DNA of 64,000 nt from Hungatella sp. (lineage in GTDB: Bacteria; Bacillota; Clostridia; Lachnospirales; Lachnospiraceae): positions 248,001-312,000 of the forward strand of contig WASS01000015.1 of NCBI GenBank assembly GCA_009712635.1, read 5' to 3'. Positions within the stretch are counted from its first letter, which is position 1; each line of letters opens with the position of its first letter. A model generated the notes under the pieces. It was not told the DNA's origin. It made no database searches and was given only the letters and a program-made list of their open reading frames with translations. A program made the position numbers and the translations under genes. Of the stretch, positions 56,373-64,000 are shown piece by piece.

Positions 56373-57767
56373 TCAGTTCCTTAACCTTTCTATATCCACT
56401 CCGCTCTTTATCAGTTCTAAATCTTCTCTGTCATATCCGGTACTCACCATGACAGCTCCGGTTGTCAGCCACATGACAACCAGCCCACAAATCTTTTGAA
56501 CCATGAGGATCATCAGGTATGCACTGATTTCCTCATTCTGAAAACATTTCTTCATGGATTCTGTCAGGAATTTTTCTGCTTCTGATCCGGCTTGAAAGTT
56601 AATTAAATCATCTTTTTTCAGTACTCCAAACTGCTTTACGGTCTGATAATAGGCTACTGCAGATTCAATTCTGCGTTTTTCCTCTTTCGCCTGAACCGTT
56701 GTATATCCACCCGCGTAGATGACTGGCGCACAACCCATTAATCCTGCAATTCTACCCCGAAGCATCTGCTTGTCGTAATAATTGGACTGGGGATCTCCAA
56801 TCCGCTCTTTAATTCCATCTATCCGCCTGCATATCCGGCTGTTATCCGCATTTCCTTTCATAATTGTATAAGAACCGGCAGCTGTCACTGCTTTTACCCG
56901 CCCCAGCATAGCCGGTGAAATTTCTTCCATCTGACAAGGATAAATACCGTCAAAAACCATGGTATCCGTATATACTGCAGCATCCTCAAAAAGATCCTCT
57001 TTTCTCCTGCCAATTCCCGGCGCCTTCATGGCTCTTACATGAATGCGGTTCTGTTTTACATTTGCACTCAGAAGAGTCAGGGCTTCCCCCTCTATTCCGT
57101 CAGCAAGAATGAATAAATTCTGCTGTCCCGTCTTTTGAAGAAGAGGATAAATGCTTGAAAAGGAAGTGATGGGGGTTTTTACAATCAGAACAAGGGAATC
57201 CCATACCGTTCCTTCCCCTCCCACTGTCAGACCTCCATCAAGACGCATTCCTTTTATTATTTCAAGCCTGGTTTCCCCAGACATGGATTCTTTTACTACC
57301 AGTTCCCCCGCTTCTGATCCTTTCACAATCATTTGAGCGGTCTTCTGGTCTTTGGTAATTCCTTCTATTAAATCTGGGATTATGTCAGGCAGGAGGATAG
57401 CTTTTTCACCAACAAATTCTTCCACTGCTGTTGCAGCGGCTTTTAATTCCCTGGCAAGAAGTACCGGACTGATTCCAGATGCGGATTTCCTTTCACAGTA
57501 AGCCAGAAGCTGGGCTGCCAGACGGGCTGACTCCCCGGTTCCACAGCCTGCTGCCTGATTGATTTCACCAATGGCTGCGGCTGCCAGACGGATTCCCTGG
57601 TTAAAAAATAAATCTGTTCCCTCAAGCTTTCCAGCTACCTCAGAGGCAGCAAAACTGTAAGTACCATTTACCATTACCTGCCCCTCACAGGAGAGAACGC
57701 GGCAGAGACTTAAAATTCCCTCTGCCATTTTTTTTCTGCCATCTTCAAATTTAATTTTCCGAATCAT
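56373..57767 (-). CDS. Degenerate GroEL-like chaperonin, nif-linked
   Basis: The 464-residue protein aligns with GroEL across the equatorial, intermediate and apical domains: ILADGIEGEALTLLSANV and VRAMKAPGIGRRKEDLFEDA (about 225-280) mirror the apical IAEDVEGEAL and VKAPGFGDRR segments, and MLRGRIAGLMG...TTVQAKEEKRRIESAV mirrors the region before the C-terminal equatorial part. GroEL is about 545 residues, so this is shorter, mainly at the ends. The ATP site is lost: GDGTTT is GCGTGE (Asp87 to Cys75), the GPKGR loop is gone, and the Asp398 position is Ser. The GGM tail is absent. It overlaps nifV-alpha by 17 bases, so it is coupled to the nif genes. Confidence 0.8.
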   Translation of the reverse strand: MIRKIKFEDGRKKMAEGILSLCRVLSCEGQVMVNGTYSFAASEVAGKLEGTDLFFNQGIRLAAAAIGEINQAAGCGTGESARLAAQLLAYCERKSASGISPVLLARELKAAATAVEEFVGEKAILLPDIIPDLIEGITKDQKTAQMIVKGSEAGELVVKESMSGETRLEIIKGMRLDGGLTVGGEGTVWDSLVLIVKTPITSFSSIYPLLQKTGQQNLFILADGIEGEALTLLSANVKQNRIHVRAMKAPGIGRRKEDLFEDAAVYTDTMVFDGIYPCQMEEISPAMLGRVKAVTAAGSYTIMKGNADNSRICRRIDGIKERIGDPQSNYYDKQMLRGRIAGLMGCAPVIYAGGYTTVQAKEEKRRIESAVAYYQTVKQFGVLKKDDLINFQAGSEAEKFLTESMKKCFQNEEISAYLMILMVQKICGLVVMWLTTGAVMVSTGYDREDLELIKSGVDIERLRN

Positions 57768-58572
57768 TCTTCTTCCCTCCATTCATTATGGATTTTAAAA
57801 GATTTTCCCCTTTTTTGATATCTGCACTGCTTACATTTAAATCAAACTTACGGGCTGCACTATGGACAAATTCGTAAAGGTTGCAGTTACCGGCACGCTC
57901 TCCGATCCCAAGCAGTGTACCATCTACCATATCAGCCCCGGAAAGTGCCATAACCATGGAATTGGCTACTGCCATTCCAAAGTCATTATGCTCATGAACC
58001 TCGATCATGATTCCTGTCTGCTTTATTTCCCGCACCAGCTCCCCTGCCCGTCTGGGAAACAGCACCCCAACCGTATCTGCAAGGCGAATGGTCTCCACTC
58101 CCTTTTGCCGCATCAGACGAATCAGAGATACCAGGAAAGCCACATCTGCCCTTGACGCATCTTCCAGACCTACCGTAATGGGGATGTTATAATTCCTGGC
58201 GACTTCCATACATTCCTGAAGGGAATTTTCAATCCATTTTTTATTTTTCCCCAATTTATTATAAATCTGCGCATAGGATACAGGAGTGCCGATATGAATC
58301 AGATCCGGTTTCTGTCTGGCTGACTCCTCCACATTTTCAGGATTTAATTTAGACCACAGGGAGATGGCTGCCTGTTTTTTCTTTTTCATAATTTCGCTGA
58401 TATAATGAACGCCCTCTGTACCTACATCGTAAATCCCTGCCTCGATTTCGGAAACACCGATGCTGTCTAAAAACAAAGCCAGACGCACTTTATCAGAAGG
58501 TGAGAATACAACACCCGGACACTGTTCGCCATCCCGAAGAGTGGTATCAACTATTTTGATTCGCCTTTTCAT
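57751..58572 (-). CDS. nifV: Homocitrate synthase alpha subunit (split NifV)
   Basis: The 273-residue TIM-barrel protein holds the catalytic half of homocitrate synthase: VDTTLRDGEQCPGVVFS (about 8-24), the metal His pair and Asn in EVHEHNDFGMAVANS (about 192-206), and LLGIGERAGNCNL. It lacks the C-terminal communication region, which is encoded by the omega gene directly upstream, the arrangement known from Clostridium pasteurianum. Homocitrate is the organic ligand of FeMo-cofactor. The gene overlaps the omega gene, and no strong ribosome site is visible, so translation is probably coupled. A GTG 15 bases upstream is an alternative start. Confidence 0.88.
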   Translation of the reverse strand: MKRRIKIVDTTLRDGEQCPGVVFSPSDKVRLALFLDSIGVSEIEAGIYDVGTEGVHYISEIMKKKKQAAISLWSKLNPENVEESARQKPDLIHIGTPVSYAQIYNKLGKNKKWIENSLQECMEVARNYNIPITVGLEDASRADVAFLVSLIRLMRQKGVETIRLADTVGVLFPRRAGELVREIKQTGIMIEVHEHNDFGMAVANSMVMALSGADMVDGTLLGIGERAGNCNLYEFVHSAARKFDLNVSSADIKKGENLLKSIMNGGKKNDSEN

Positions 58573-59530
58573 ACTTATCACACTCACTCATCATTGTTAA
58601 AAACTCTTCATCAGTTACTTCCCCGCCCTTTTTTATACTGAGACGCTTTACCATCTCTAAAAGATGCTCCACCGGATAGCAGTCTTCCATCTGGTACTGC
58701 TTCAGCTTATACCGAATGGATGTGCCCCCCGAATGCTTTCCCAGGATCACTTTTCTTGATGCTCCCACAAGCTCGGGAGGAAAGGATTCGTAATTGGAAG
58801 GCTTTTTCAAAACTCCATCCACGTGCAGACCAGACTCGATATAAAAGATCTTTCTTCCAATAACAGGGGTATGACCCGGTATCTGTGTGTTTGTCATGGC
58901 CTCAAAGACATTTCGTAAGTCAGCCAGCTTCTCAAAGCTGTTGTTTGGTTTATAGCGTTCCACCACCCTCATGGCAAGAATGACCTGTTCCGTAGCCGCC
59001 TTATTTCCGATTCCGGTAAAGGTAGTCATCACCGTTCCGTTATGGTGATTTTGTAAATAATCCGCCGCAATGGCAGAAGCACAATAGCAGGAGTTTTCCG
59101 GATACAGGATGGGAGAAGCCTGGATTAACAGCTTCATCCCCCGCTCATAAATATCACGGCTTTCATAGATGAGTAAATCGTCCAGCCCCGTAAGCCTTAA
59201 CCGGTTATCTGGTCTGGCACATTCCAGCCCTCTTAACTCCGATACATCATTGACCTGTATATTACGTATAAACTTTCCTGTACCATCGCAAAAAGAGGAA
59301 AAAAAGAAATGAATCCCGGGATATTTAACGCTTTCCGATGGACTGGGGAGTTCCATATACCAGGTGATCCCCTGAGGTAAGTCTCCCTGCATCAGCTGAT
59401 AAACTCTTGGGGTTAACACGGCTCCCCATATGCAAAGACTCTCTAAGGTTTGGGCAAATTCATACACCAGCTCCTTTTTTAACGGATATTCCTCCAGCAT
59501 CGTCAGTGTGGCATCAATGATTTTAATCAA
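58547..59530 (-). CDS. nifV: Homocitrate synthase omega subunit (split NifV)
   Basis: The 327-residue protein has a degenerate TIM barrel (IIDATLTM replaces the DTTLRDGEQ catalytic motif) followed by the C-terminal domain motifs of NifV: FTGIGNKAATEQVILAM (about 173-189), FYIESGLHVDGVLK and VILGKHSGG (about 277-285). It matches the NifV-omega type known with NifV-alpha in clostridia. The start is TTG, eight bases after AAAGGAGG. Confidence 0.87.
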   Translation of the reverse strand: MIKIIDATLTMLEEYPLKKELVYEFAQTLESLCIWGAVLTPRVYQLMQGDLPQGITWYMELPSPSESVKYPGIHFFFSSFCDGTGKFIRNIQVNDVSELRGLECARPDNRLRLTGLDDLLIYESRDIYERGMKLLIQASPILYPENSCYCASAIAADYLQNHHNGTVMTTFTGIGNKAATEQVILAMRVVERYKPNNSFEKLADLRNVFEAMTNTQIPGHTPVIGRKIFYIESGLHVDGVLKKPSNYESFPPELVGASRKVILGKHSGGTSIRYKLKQYQMEDCYPVEHLLEMVKRLSIKKGGEVTDEEFLTMMSECDKYEKANQNS

Positions 59531-59578
59531 CAGCAGCCCCTCCTTTTTCCTGTGCTTCCTTCCGCATCATTACAGATA

Positions 59579-59887
59579 TTAAATCAATAAATCACCAACC
59601 GGATTTCCTCCTTCAAAATGCTCATCAAAGATACGTTCTACATCATCCTCTGATACATTGCCATACCAGACTCCTTCCGGATAAACCACCACAACAGGAC
59701 CCTTGTCACAAATTCCAAAGCACCCGGTATTGTTGATCACTACCTCTCCGGAAAGATCCCTGTCTTCAATCTCCTGCATAAAAGCCTGGATTAAGTCAAC
59801 CGCTCCCTTCTGGTAACACATCCCTTTTTGTGTTCCGTTGATTCTGCAGCTTGTGCAGATAAATACATGATATTTTGGCTGTACCAT
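59579..59887 (-). CDS. [2Fe-2S] thioredoxin-like ferredoxin
   Basis: The 102-residue protein has cysteines at 11, 14, 24, 56 and 60 (FICTSC, GMC, NTGCFGIC), the same count and, as far as I recall, the same positions and length as the [2Fe-2S] ferredoxin of Clostridium pasteurianum, which interacts with the nitrogenase MoFe protein. It should transfer electrons or serve a regulatory role around nitrogenase. GAGGAGGAG precedes the ATG. It sits between nifN-B and nifV-omega. Confidence 0.88.
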   Translation of the reverse strand: MVQPKYHVFICTSCRINGTQKGMCYQKGAVDLIQAFMQEIEDRDLSGEVVINNTGCFGICDKGPVVVVYPEGVWYGNVSEDDVERIFDEHFEGGNPVGDLLI

Positions 59888-59900
59888 CTTTCTCCTCCTC

Positions 59901-62531
59901 TTACATGGCTTCCGCCGCTTTTTTTACCGCATCTTCAATCATGTCATAGGTATTCACCGGCTTAATCCCCAGTTTTGTCAGCTTTTTGGCAGGTTCCATA
60001 CCGATACGCATGGCAATGACTCCGCTGCAGCCATTTAAAGCAGCTATAATCCGTTCTATTTTATCCTCTTTTTCCCCGCATTCTTCTACCCCCTGACAAT
60101 ATTGCTCCACATTTTGTTTTCCAGCAAACCGGACTTCTCCGTTGCGGTAGTCATACAAATAAAATTCCTTCGCATGACCGAAGTGGGTATCAACTACCAC
60201 CCCGCTTTTGGAAGCGACTGCAAAACGAAGGCTTTTTGAAACAGGAACGAAAACTGGTTTTTCCTCCGCCACAAACCCCTTTAACTGTATGGATTTATCG
60301 TCGGTCAAGGTTCCAATTGCATCCGCCCGGCAGTGCTGGCAGTGATACATCTGAGGCATGATCTCTTCACACTGCTTTCTGATCTCATTTAACTGTTTAT
60401 TTGAAACCGGCTCCACATGCTCCAGCGCACTCCCCTTCACCGGAATCATCTGCATAATATTAGTAATAAAGCATCCCAGTGATTTTACGGTCTTTACAAC
60501 CTCCGGTATATGGCTGTCATTGATTCCTTTCACTGTCACAATGTTAACTTTTACCAATATTCCACTGGCAATTAACTGCCTGATTCCCGCAATCTGATTT
60601 GCTACCATAAGAGCTCCTGCTGCGTCACCGGTATATTCCCTGCCCATATACCGGATATACTGGTACATCTGTCCGCTGATATGGGGATCCACCGCATTCA
60701 TGGTTACGGTTACATGGGAAACGCCAAGCTCCTTTAGTTCCGGAGCATACTGGGGAAGCTTCAGTCCATTGGTGGAAAGGCAGAAGGTTACGTTGGGATC
60801 CTGTTTTCTTATGAGTTCAAATACGTTTCTTACATTCTCCCAGTTTTCCAGGGCTTCTCCAGGCCCGGCTATCCCCACAACGGTTAAGTTGGGCATTTTC
60901 TCCTTCACTGACAGATAGCGGTTAAGTGCTTCCTCAGGCGTCAGAATGGAAGAAGTGACTCCCGGACGGCTTTCATTGGGGCAGTCAAATTTTCTTACAC
61001 AGTAGCCACACTGAACGTTACAGGCAGGCGCTACCGGAAGATGGATTCTGGCAAACTCATGAGCCTGGCAATTATAGCAGGGGTGCTCCTTTGTCTTGCG
61101 CTTCATGATCTCTTCCGCAGATTCCGGTTCCTTTTTCTGATCAATGGCTGTACCTTTATAATATGAATCATATAAAGTCTCCCGAAATGTGGTTTCAACC
61201 GTGTCGATCAGCTGATTTGCGATCTCATCCATATATTCCACCGATCCCTCATAGCCCAGCATTCTAAGCCGCTGTCCCCCCACATGATCATGTATGGGAA
61301 ATCCTCTTCGAACCAGGGGAAGGTGTAAATCTTCTGCGATACGCCTTCCGTCAGAACTGCCTGCAAGGATATTGGCCTTATAGGTAACAATCATCTCCTC
61401 AATATCCTTAAAATCCGCTTTATCTGCAATTTTATACTCATCTACCAGGTACAGACCGGCAAGATCAGAAATCTCCGGTCTGATCAGTCCGTCAAGTTCC
61501 GGACTTGCCGATCCTGCTGCACAGACTACCGGCATGACTCCGCATTCACACATTATTCGCACGGTGGAATATACCAGATCCGGTTCCCCGAATACAGCCG
61601 CTCTCCCTGAAGAATGGTATTTATGAGAATCAATCATGGCATCTAAATAGCGCCCTCTCTCTTTTTTTAATTCATCAGGGATTTCTTTACCAGAAATACG
61701 GGACAGTGTATTTAAAAATGCATCCGTATCCCTTAATCCTACTGGCAGGGACAGCCGCTCATAAGGTACTCCATATGTTTCAGATAAATATTCTCCCACA
61801 GAATTCTTATGGTGAAATGCGGTCAATTCCAACGTAAATTTCGCTCCACCCATCTGCTTTAACCGTGCCAGATCCGTTCCCTCATGAGGAAGGCGGTTGT
61901 AACTGGGGTCGTGGGCTCCGTCTAAATTATCGGATAAGTCAGGAAGGAGAACGGCATCAATTCCAAAGAGCGAGAACATCTTTTTTAAGTATCTGGTATC
62001 TGCCGGGCTTATGGGGGCCGTGATTACATTTACCAGATGATTCTTTTCTGTCTCCATCTTAATAGAAGAAACAATGGCAGAAAGAGCTGCGAAATATCCC
62101 TCATACTGACTCCCACCATATCCGGGGGAGTGGCAGGGAATCAGTGTAATGTCCTCATACCCTGGATTTTCTTCCAGAAAAGACTGTAAGATCCCCGGAA
62201 CATCCTCCCCTATGGTTTCTGCCAGGCATGTTGTCATGACACCGATGATTTCAGGGTGGTAAAGTTCGATTAAATTTTTTAATCCTTTTTTTAAATTTTC
62301 ACTGCCGCCATAGACTGTTCCCTGCTCTGTCAGGGAGGAGGAAGCAATGTCCACCGGTTCATTGTAGTGAGTCGCCATATGACGCCGGATGTAGGTAGCA
62401 CACCCCTGTGAACCGTGAAGGATGGTCATGCAGTTCTTCAGACCGTAGAATGCCGTTGCACTGCCCATGGGCATACACATTTTACAGGGATTGATATTTA
62501 GATTCACCAGAGGTTTTACTTCACTCTTCAT
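59901..62531 (-). CDS. nifN-B: NifN-NifB fusion: cofactor scaffold subunit joined to the radical SAM cofactor synthase
   Basis: The 876-residue protein is NifN at about 1-445 with cluster cysteines Cys16, Cys44 and Cys102 (NPCKMCMPMG, HGSQGCATY, MTTCLAETIGED), then NifB at about 480-760, then a NifX-like tail at about 767-876 (FAVASKSGVVVDTHFGHA). NifB shows HPCYNCQAHEFARIHLPVA, radical SAM CNVQCGYC (Cys504, 508, 511), DCPNESRPGV and CQHCRADAIG. NifB makes the Fe8S9C core; NifN with NifE finishes the cofactor. The fusion is a known clostridial trait. I start at the second ATG, seven bases after AAAGGCGG. Confidence 0.95.
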   Translation of the reverse strand: MKSEVKPLVNLNINPCKMCMPMGSATAFYGLKNCMTILHGSQGCATYIRRHMATHYNEPVDIASSSLTEQGTVYGGSENLKKGLKNLIELYHPEIIGVMTTCLAETIGEDVPGILQSFLEENPGYEDITLIPCHSPGYGGSQYEGYFAALSAIVSSIKMETEKNHLVNVITAPISPADTRYLKKMFSLFGIDAVLLPDLSDNLDGAHDPSYNRLPHEGTDLARLKQMGGAKFTLELTAFHHKNSVGEYLSETYGVPYERLSLPVGLRDTDAFLNTLSRISGKEIPDELKKERGRYLDAMIDSHKYHSSGRAAVFGEPDLVYSTVRIMCECGVMPVVCAAGSASPELDGLIRPEISDLAGLYLVDEYKIADKADFKDIEEMIVTYKANILAGSSDGRRIAEDLHLPLVRRGFPIHDHVGGQRLRMLGYEGSVEYMDEIANQLIDTVETTFRETLYDSYYKGTAIDQKKEPESAEEIMKRKTKEHPCYNCQAHEFARIHLPVAPACNVQCGYCVRKFDCPNESRPGVTSSILTPEEALNRYLSVKEKMPNLTVVGIAGPGEALENWENVRNVFELIRKQDPNVTFCLSTNGLKLPQYAPELKELGVSHVTVTMNAVDPHISGQMYQYIRYMGREYTGDAAGALMVANQIAGIRQLIASGILVKVNIVTVKGINDSHIPEVVKTVKSLGCFITNIMQMIPVKGSALEHVEPVSNKQLNEIRKQCEEIMPQMYHCQHCRADAIGTLTDDKSIQLKGFVAEEKPVFVPVSKSLRFAVASKSGVVVDTHFGHAKEFYLYDYRNGEVRFAGKQNVEQYCQGVEECGEKEDKIERIIAALNGCSGVIAMRIGMEPAKKLTKLGIKPVNTYDMIEDAVKKAAEAM

Positions 62532-62549
62532 CGTCATTCCGCCTTTCTG

Positions 62550-63905
62550 TCAGCTGATATAGCCCCATACCGGACTGTTTATGCTTTTATTGATTTCCAT
62601 GGTGAAATTGACCACCCCTTCAAAACCGGCTAAAGGAAACTTTCTCTCATGATTGTGATCACAGAATGCGATTCCCAGCTTATATGCAAGAGGTCTTTCC
62701 TTTACACCTCCAACCAGAATATCCGCTCCCTTTTCTTTCATAAAGGTTTCTAACTCAGCCGGATTGGCATCATCTAAAATTACAGTATCGGATTTCACCA
62801 GACTCTCAATCACTTCATAATCTTCTTTTTTCCCTGTCTGGGTTCCCACCACCACTGTTTCCATCCCCATTGCCTGAAACTGGCGAATGAGGGAAATTGC
62901 TTTAAATCCACCGCCTACGTAGATAGCCGCTTTTTTCCCCTCCAGGTTTTTCCGATAACGGCCTAAGAAATTTTCCAGCTCATCCGCCTTCCTCCTGCAA
63001 AATTCCACTGCTTTTTTTCTTGCCAGTTCATTTTGGAGTGCCTCCGCTGTCCTGATTAAGGAATTGGTGGTGTCTTCGATTCCGAAGAAACTGACCTTGA
63101 TAAAGGGAATGCCAAATTCTTCCTCCATTCGGTTTGCCAGATAAGTACTGGAACCTGCGCACTGGACTATATTTAGTGCAGCCTTTGGCGCTTCAATCAT
63201 ATCCTCATAACAGGTATCACCGGTAAAACCTGAGATCACATCAATGCCGATTTCCCTGAAATAATTCTTAATAATCCACATTTCCCCTGCCAGATTAAAA
63301 TCCCCTAATATGTTAATGGCTGTTCTCTTTTCTTCACTTTTATGGGGCAGAAGCACATTCATAATCGCATCACATGCCATCCGGTAGCCGGTGGATTTAT
63401 TACCGGAAAAACCAGGAGATTTTACCGGAATCACCGGAATGTGATACTGCTCTGATTTCATCTTGCACAAGGCCTCCACATCGTCTCCGATTACACCAAC
63501 AATACAGGTGGCATAGATAAAGATCAGCTTCACGTTGTCTTCTTTCTCCATCAGCTCATCGACTGCTGCCTCAAGCTTTCTGATTCCTCCAAAAATAATA
63601 TCTGTTTCCTGCAAATCCGTGGAAAAGCTGTTTCTGTAAATATCCTCCCCGCTGGTTAAAGATCCCCTGATATCCCAGGTATAGCTGGAACATCCGATGG
63701 GTCCATGTACAATATGCCAGGCATCGGTAATGGGATTTAAAACAACTCTGGCTCCGCAGTATACACAGGCCCGCTGGGACACGGAACCGGATACACTGTT
63801 GCTGTCACATGAAATTCCGCCCCCCATGCCGCTGCACCCGTCTTTTACAACAATGGAACTTTTCCTTGCGTCCAATATATTCCGGTTGCTGTTCTCCGTT
63901 TCCAT
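62550..63905 (-). CDS. nifE: Nitrogenase cofactor scaffold protein NifE
   Basis: The 451-residue protein has CVYCGARVVLNPITDAWHI (about 47-65), HGPIGCSSYTWDIRG and YATCIVGVIGDD. Cys47, Cys72 and Cys134 correspond, with a constant offset of ten, to the cluster ligands Cys37, Cys62 and Cys124 of Azotobacter NifE. Cys249 (IVQCAGSSTYLA) is at the L-cluster position. It forms the NifEN scaffold with the NifN part of NifN-B. I use the ATG seven bases after GAAAGGAG; an earlier in-frame start overlaps that site. Confidence 0.93.
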   Translation of the reverse strand: METENSNRNILDARKSSIVVKDGCSGMGGGISCDSNSVSGSVSQRACVYCGARVVLNPITDAWHIVHGPIGCSSYTWDIRGSLTSGEDIYRNSFSTDLQETDIIFGGIRKLEAAVDELMEKEDNVKLIFIYATCIVGVIGDDVEALCKMKSEQYHIPVIPVKSPGFSGNKSTGYRMACDAIMNVLLPHKSEEKRTAINILGDFNLAGEMWIIKNYFREIGIDVISGFTGDTCYEDMIEAPKAALNIVQCAGSSTYLANRMEEEFGIPFIKVSFFGIEDTTNSLIRTAEALQNELARKKAVEFCRRKADELENFLGRYRKNLEGKKAAIYVGGGFKAISLIRQFQAMGMETVVVGTQTGKKEDYEVIESLVKSDTVILDDANPAELETFMKEKGADILVGGVKERPLAYKLGIAFCDHNHERKFPLAGFEGVVNFTMEINKSINSPVWGYIS

Positions 63906-63946
63906 AATCATACTCCTTTCAAAGACCCGCAAATTTAAACAGAAAT

Positions 63947-63968
63947 AGGGAGGGGTGGCTCCCTCCCT
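63947..63968. other. Hairpin upstream of nifE
   Basis: AGGGAGGG (63947-63954) pairs perfectly with CCCTCCCT (63961-63968). On the minus strand it is followed by ATTTCTGTTTAAATTT. It lies between nifE and the unseen upstream gene and could be an attenuator or a processing/stability element. From 63906 to the window end I see no other gene. Confidence 0.6.
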
Positions 63969-64000
63969 GGTTCCATTTCATAATTGATTTACATGACTAC

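Noticed and set aside
56373-57767. Calling this gene groEL
   Set aside because: ATP-site residues and the C-terminal tail are missing and no groES is adjacent, so it cannot be the housekeeping chaperonin.
56081-57767. A RiPP biosynthesis cluster built on the PqqD-like protein
   Set aside because: No precursor peptide, SPASM radical SAM maturase or exporter is seen, and all neighbours are nif-linked.
62550-63905. NifD instead of NifE
   Set aside because: Cysteine spacing follows NifE with a constant offset, and the gene directly precedes nifN-B.
1-64000. CRISPR arrays, tRNA or rRNA genes, and complete insertion sequences
   Set aside because: Reading both strands, I saw no repeat-spacer pattern, cloverleaf, rRNA segment or transposase. 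This is a by-eye negative and a tRNAscan or ISfinder run would be decisive.

Overview
The window looks like chromosome from an anaerobic, low-to-mid GC Firmicute, most likely a Lachnospiraceae clostridium (Lacrimispora/Roseburia-like). The evidence is the strong AAGGAGG ribosome sites, an asrABC sulfite reductase with an FNT channel, a Roseburia-type beta-mannan locus, and clostridial nif hallmarks (a nifN-nifB fusion and a homocitrate synthase split into omega and alpha genes). No tRNA, rRNA, CRISPR array, prophage or intact insertion sequence was recognised. No gene-free stretch exceeds about 280 bases.

Left part (1-13.3 kb): a PucR-type regulator faces a long minus-strand operon. In transcription order it encodes an AroM-family protein, an M20 amidohydrolase, a dipeptide-type ABC transporter (binding protein, two permeases, then a second M20 enzyme, two ATPases), a third M20 enzyme and a DUF1177 protein. 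It looks like an uptake and hydrolysis system for a peptide or N-acyl amino acid of unknown identity. Just upstream of it lies an AraC-type DNA-binding domain fused to a SpoT-like HD domain with an incomplete active site.

Arginine block (13.5-20.3 kb): argC-GNAT-argJ-argB-argD-hicB runs on the minus strand and argG diverges from it. Next come a chemotaxis receptor, a lipoprotein/lipoprotein/response-regulator/kinase operon, an acetyltransferase, a patatin-like lipase, a cell-wall amidase, and the sulfur-relay operon iscS-iscU-mnmA with a Fur-like palindrome at its promoter. A MATE/SpoVB-type flippase and a Crp/Fnr regulator follow on the plus strand.

Mannan block (34.9-47.9 kb): two LacI regulators, a sugar ABC importer, two GH130 phosphorylases, a cellobiose 2-epimerase, CE2- and CE17-type acetyl esterases and a phosphohexomutase form a nearly complete intracellular pathway for acetylated manno-oligosaccharides. 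No endo-mannanase is present. AT-rich candidate operators of shared sequence flank the transport operon and the first lacI gene.

Right part (48-64 kb): a hydrosulfide-type FNT channel and asrABC sit behind a CRP-like dyad centred about 41.5 bases before the predicted transcription start. A small membrane protein, an AraC regulator and an MFS transporter follow. The last 9.5 kb is the downstream half of a nitrogenase cluster on the minus strand: nifE, nifN-B, a [2Fe-2S] ferredoxin, nifV-omega and nifV-alpha. They run without a real gap into four unusual genes: a GroEL paralog that has lost its ATPase residues, a PqqD/RRE-like protein, an AnfO-like protein and a repeat protein with a four-cysteine tail. 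This tail module is my best candidate for an undescribed system. The nitrogenase structural genes would lie beyond the right edge and cannot be seen.
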